From CAYXLI01 sp964464925 (GTDB lineage Bacteria; Acidobacteriota; Terriglobia; Bryobacterales; Bryobacteraceae): a stretch of 64,000 nucleotides of DNA. The position numbers were made by a program, and so were the translations under genes. The notes under the pieces are model-generated. The model was not told where the DNA came from, searched no databases, and saw only the letters and a program-made list of their open reading frames with translations. Below, piece by piece: positions 62,549-64,000 of this stretch; position 1 is the first letter of the stretch, and each line of letters begins with the position of its first letter. The stretch covers positions 124,001-188,000 of the forward strand of contig CAYXLI010000002.1 in NCBI GenBank assembly GCA_964464925.1, given 5' to 3'.

Positions 62549-63622
62549 GTGGCGGGCGGCAACGGAGAGAAGAGCGAGCAACCTTCCCAGCGGCGGCTGC
62601 AAAAGGCGCGCGAAAGCGGCCAGTTTCCTGTCAGCCGTGAGTTCACGGCCGGCGTGCAATTCCTTGTTGCCGCGTATGCGATCACCTCGTTTGGGAGGGA
62701 GTGGATCACCGCATCGAGTCAGTTGATGCGGTACGCATTCCGGTTTGCATTTCGAAATGATCTTACGGTTACCGCCATCACCTCAGAGGCGCGGTCGGTA
62801 ATCCTCACGACGTTGGCGCCGCTGCTGAAGGGAGCGGCAATCCTCGTGGCGCTTGTGTTAGCTACTCACTTGATCACCACGCAGTTTGGATTCGCGTCTT
62901 CCAAGCTAAGTCCGGATTTCAGCCGGCTCAATCCACTTCAGAGAGTTCAGCAGCTTCGGAGACAGAATCTGCCGGCATTTTTTCAGGCGCTGATCCTGCT
63001 TCCGTTGTTCGGGTACATCGTTTTTCTGGTGATCCGTTCCAATCTGGACCAACTACTCAGATTGCCTTTGGGTAACGTGCAGCAGGGAATCCAACAACTC
63101 GGCAGTTCGCTTTCGGCGCTGCTTTGGAAAGCCGCGATTTGTTTCTTTCTTTTCGGCTGCTACGACCTCTTCCGGCAACGCCGCCGGCATAGCCAGGATC
63201 TGAAGATGACGAAACAGGAGCTTCGCGAGGAGCACAAAGAATCCGAAGGCAACCCGCAGATCAAGCAGCAGATACGAAGGCTGCAGCGCGATGCGGCGCG
63301 CCGCAACATGATGAAGGAAGTTCCGAAGGCATCCGCGGTGATCGTCAATCCTACGCATTACGCAGTGGCGGTCCGCTACGTCATGGACTCGATGGCGGCA
63401 CCGACTGTGGTTGCCAAGGGGAAGAATTATCTGGCCCTCCGTATCAGGCAGAAAGCGATCGAGCATAACGTACCAATTGTGGAGAATGTTGCGCTCGCGC
63501 AGGCACTATACAAATCTGCGGACGTTGGGCAGGAGATTCCGGCCCATCTGTACCGTGCGGTAGCAGAGGTGCTCGCCTACATCTACCGTCTGATGAACGG
63601 GAGAATGCCAGGACACTTTTAG
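62549..63622 (+). CDS. flhB: Flagellar export switch protein FlhB
   Basis: The 357-residue protein starts at GTG 62549 with the conserved GEKSEQPSQRRLQKARESGQ region and four membrane helices, then a cytoplasmic domain. That domain contains the self-cleavage motif NPTH at 267-270 in SAVIVNPTHYAVAVRY. Cleavage between Asn and Pro, together with FliK, switches export from hook to filament proteins. It ends 3 bp before flhA. Confidence 0.96.
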   Translation: MAGGNGEKSEQPSQRRLQKARESGQFPVSREFTAGVQFLVAAYAITSFGREWITASSQLMRYAFRFAFRNDLTVTAITSEARSVILTTLAPLLKGAAILVALVLATHLITTQFGFASSKLSPDFSRLNPLQRVQQLRRQNLPAFFQALILLPLFGYIVFLVIRSNLDQLLRLPLGNVQQGIQQLGSSLSALLWKAAICFFLFGCYDLFRQRRRHSQDLKMTKQELREEHKESEGNPQIKQQIRRLQRDAARRNMMKEVPKASAVIVNPTHYAVAVRYVMDSMAAPTVVAKGKNYLALRIRQKAIEHNVPIVENVALAQALYKSADVGQEIPAHLYRAVAEVLAYIYRLMNGRMPGHF

Positions 63623-63625
63623 CAG

Positions 63626-64000
63626 ATGGCATCGACAGGAACACAACTCGTCCCGAAGCCCACAACGGCGTCCACTGCAGGCGGTGTGATGGACATGCTG
63701 CGCGGCGCGCCATGGCGCGAACTCGGCGTGCCGATCGCGGTCATGGCGATCGTCATGGCGATGATTACACCGCTGCCGGCGTTCCTGCTGGATGTGCTGA
63801 TCAGCACCAACATCACCCTGTCGGTGATTGTCCTGCTCGTGTCGATGTACATCACGAAGCCGGTGGACTTCAGTGTGTTTCCCACTGCGCTCCTGTTGAT
63901 GACGCTGTTTCGACTAGCGCTGAACATTTCCTCATCGCGGCTCATCCTGCTGAATGGAAACGGGGGGACGTCAGCGGCGGGCGAGGTCATCGAAGCATTC
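63626..64000 (+). CDS. flhA: Flagellar export protein FlhA, N-terminal part (cut by window edge)
   Basis: The first 125 residues are present: a short cytoplasmic tail, two membrane helices (LGVPIAVMAIVMAMITPLPA; NITLSVIVLLVSMYITK) and the highly conserved FHIPEP start LPAFLLDVLISTNITLSVIV with LLMTLFRLALNISSSRLILL. FlhA is the proton-driven export channel and substrate receptor. The rest lies beyond 64000. Confidence 0.95.
   Translation, partial: MASTGTQLVPKPTTASTAGGVMDMLRGAPWRELGVPIAVMAIVMAMITPLPAFLLDVLISTNITLSVIVLLVSMYITKPVDFSVFPTALLLMTLFRLALNISSSRLILLNGNGGTSAAGEVIEAF

Noticed and set aside
1..64000. CRISPR arrays, insertion sequences, rRNA and tRNA genes
   Set aside because: Reading both strands I saw no regularly spaced repeats, no transposase-like protein, and no rRNA or cloverleaf-like sequence. 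A dedicated tRNA and ncRNA scan could still find something small.

Overview
The window looks like a chromosomal segment of an acidobacterium of the Solibacteres/Bryobacterales type. This is inferred from gene content, not from a search: three large Oar-like TonB-dependent receptors with N-terminal carboxypeptidase-regulatory domains, several secreted glycoside hydrolases, a PEP-CTERM-like surface protein, many exported TPR proteins, and GC-rich DNA with short intergenic gaps. I see no transposase, integrase, CRISPR array, rRNA or recognisable tRNA.

Layout. 1-853: tail of a NarL-type histidine kinase and its LuxR-family response regulator. 850-3784 (minus): operon of an enolase-superfamily dehydratase, delta-1-pyrroline-5-carboxylate dehydrogenase and a YtxH-like membrane protein, joined by 4-bp overlaps. 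3889-8421 (plus): tandem DUF2007-like protein, a TonB-dependent receptor, a gene remnant and two small exported proteins. 8435-13224 (minus): tldD, pmbA, a membrane-anchored FxLYD-like protein, a secreted protein of unknown function and a DUF167 protein. 13259-16251: an exported toastrack-like protein, uvrC and a small TPR protein. 16285-19861: a sugar-acid-type MFS carrier and two glycoside hydrolases that diverge from one shared start site. 19841-23514: GTP-type PEP carboxykinase and a large exported beta-rich protein.

23518-32685 is the most unusual stretch. A predicted lipoprotein with a caspase-like domain and C-terminal TPRs is translationally coupled to a TonB-dependent receptor. It diverges from an exported DUF900 alpha/beta hydrolase across a 52-bp gap. 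That gap holds an 8-8-8 palindrome whose two arms each carry a perfect TATAAT. A phospholipase D-like protein with one altered HKD motif follows. 32746-36570: a PilZ protein, a 1.08-kb A+T-richer region without a convincing gene, a PEP-CTERM-like protein and an AAA+ ATPase with a winged-helix-like N-terminus. 36672-48799: a di-haem PQQ dehydrogenase, a TPR protein coupled to another TonB-dependent receptor, a GH29 alpha-L-fucosidase, an M28 metallopeptidase and a phosphomannose-isomerase-like cupin, ending in a strong terminator. 48974-51982: ComEC and a thioredoxin-like protein.

51915 to the end is a flagellar locus split into two divergent arms. The minus arm is flgF-flgG-flgA-flgH-flgI-flgJ. 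The plus arm is fliK-flgD-flgE-fliN-fliO-fliP-fliQ-fliR-flhB-flhA, with flhA cut by the window edge. Together they encode the distal rod, P- and L-rings, hook and most of the type III export gate. Several parts are reduced or atypical: FlgD lacks its C-terminal domain, FliN is a bare SpoA domain, FlgH has no lipobox, and FliK carries an internal 162-bp-period duplication.
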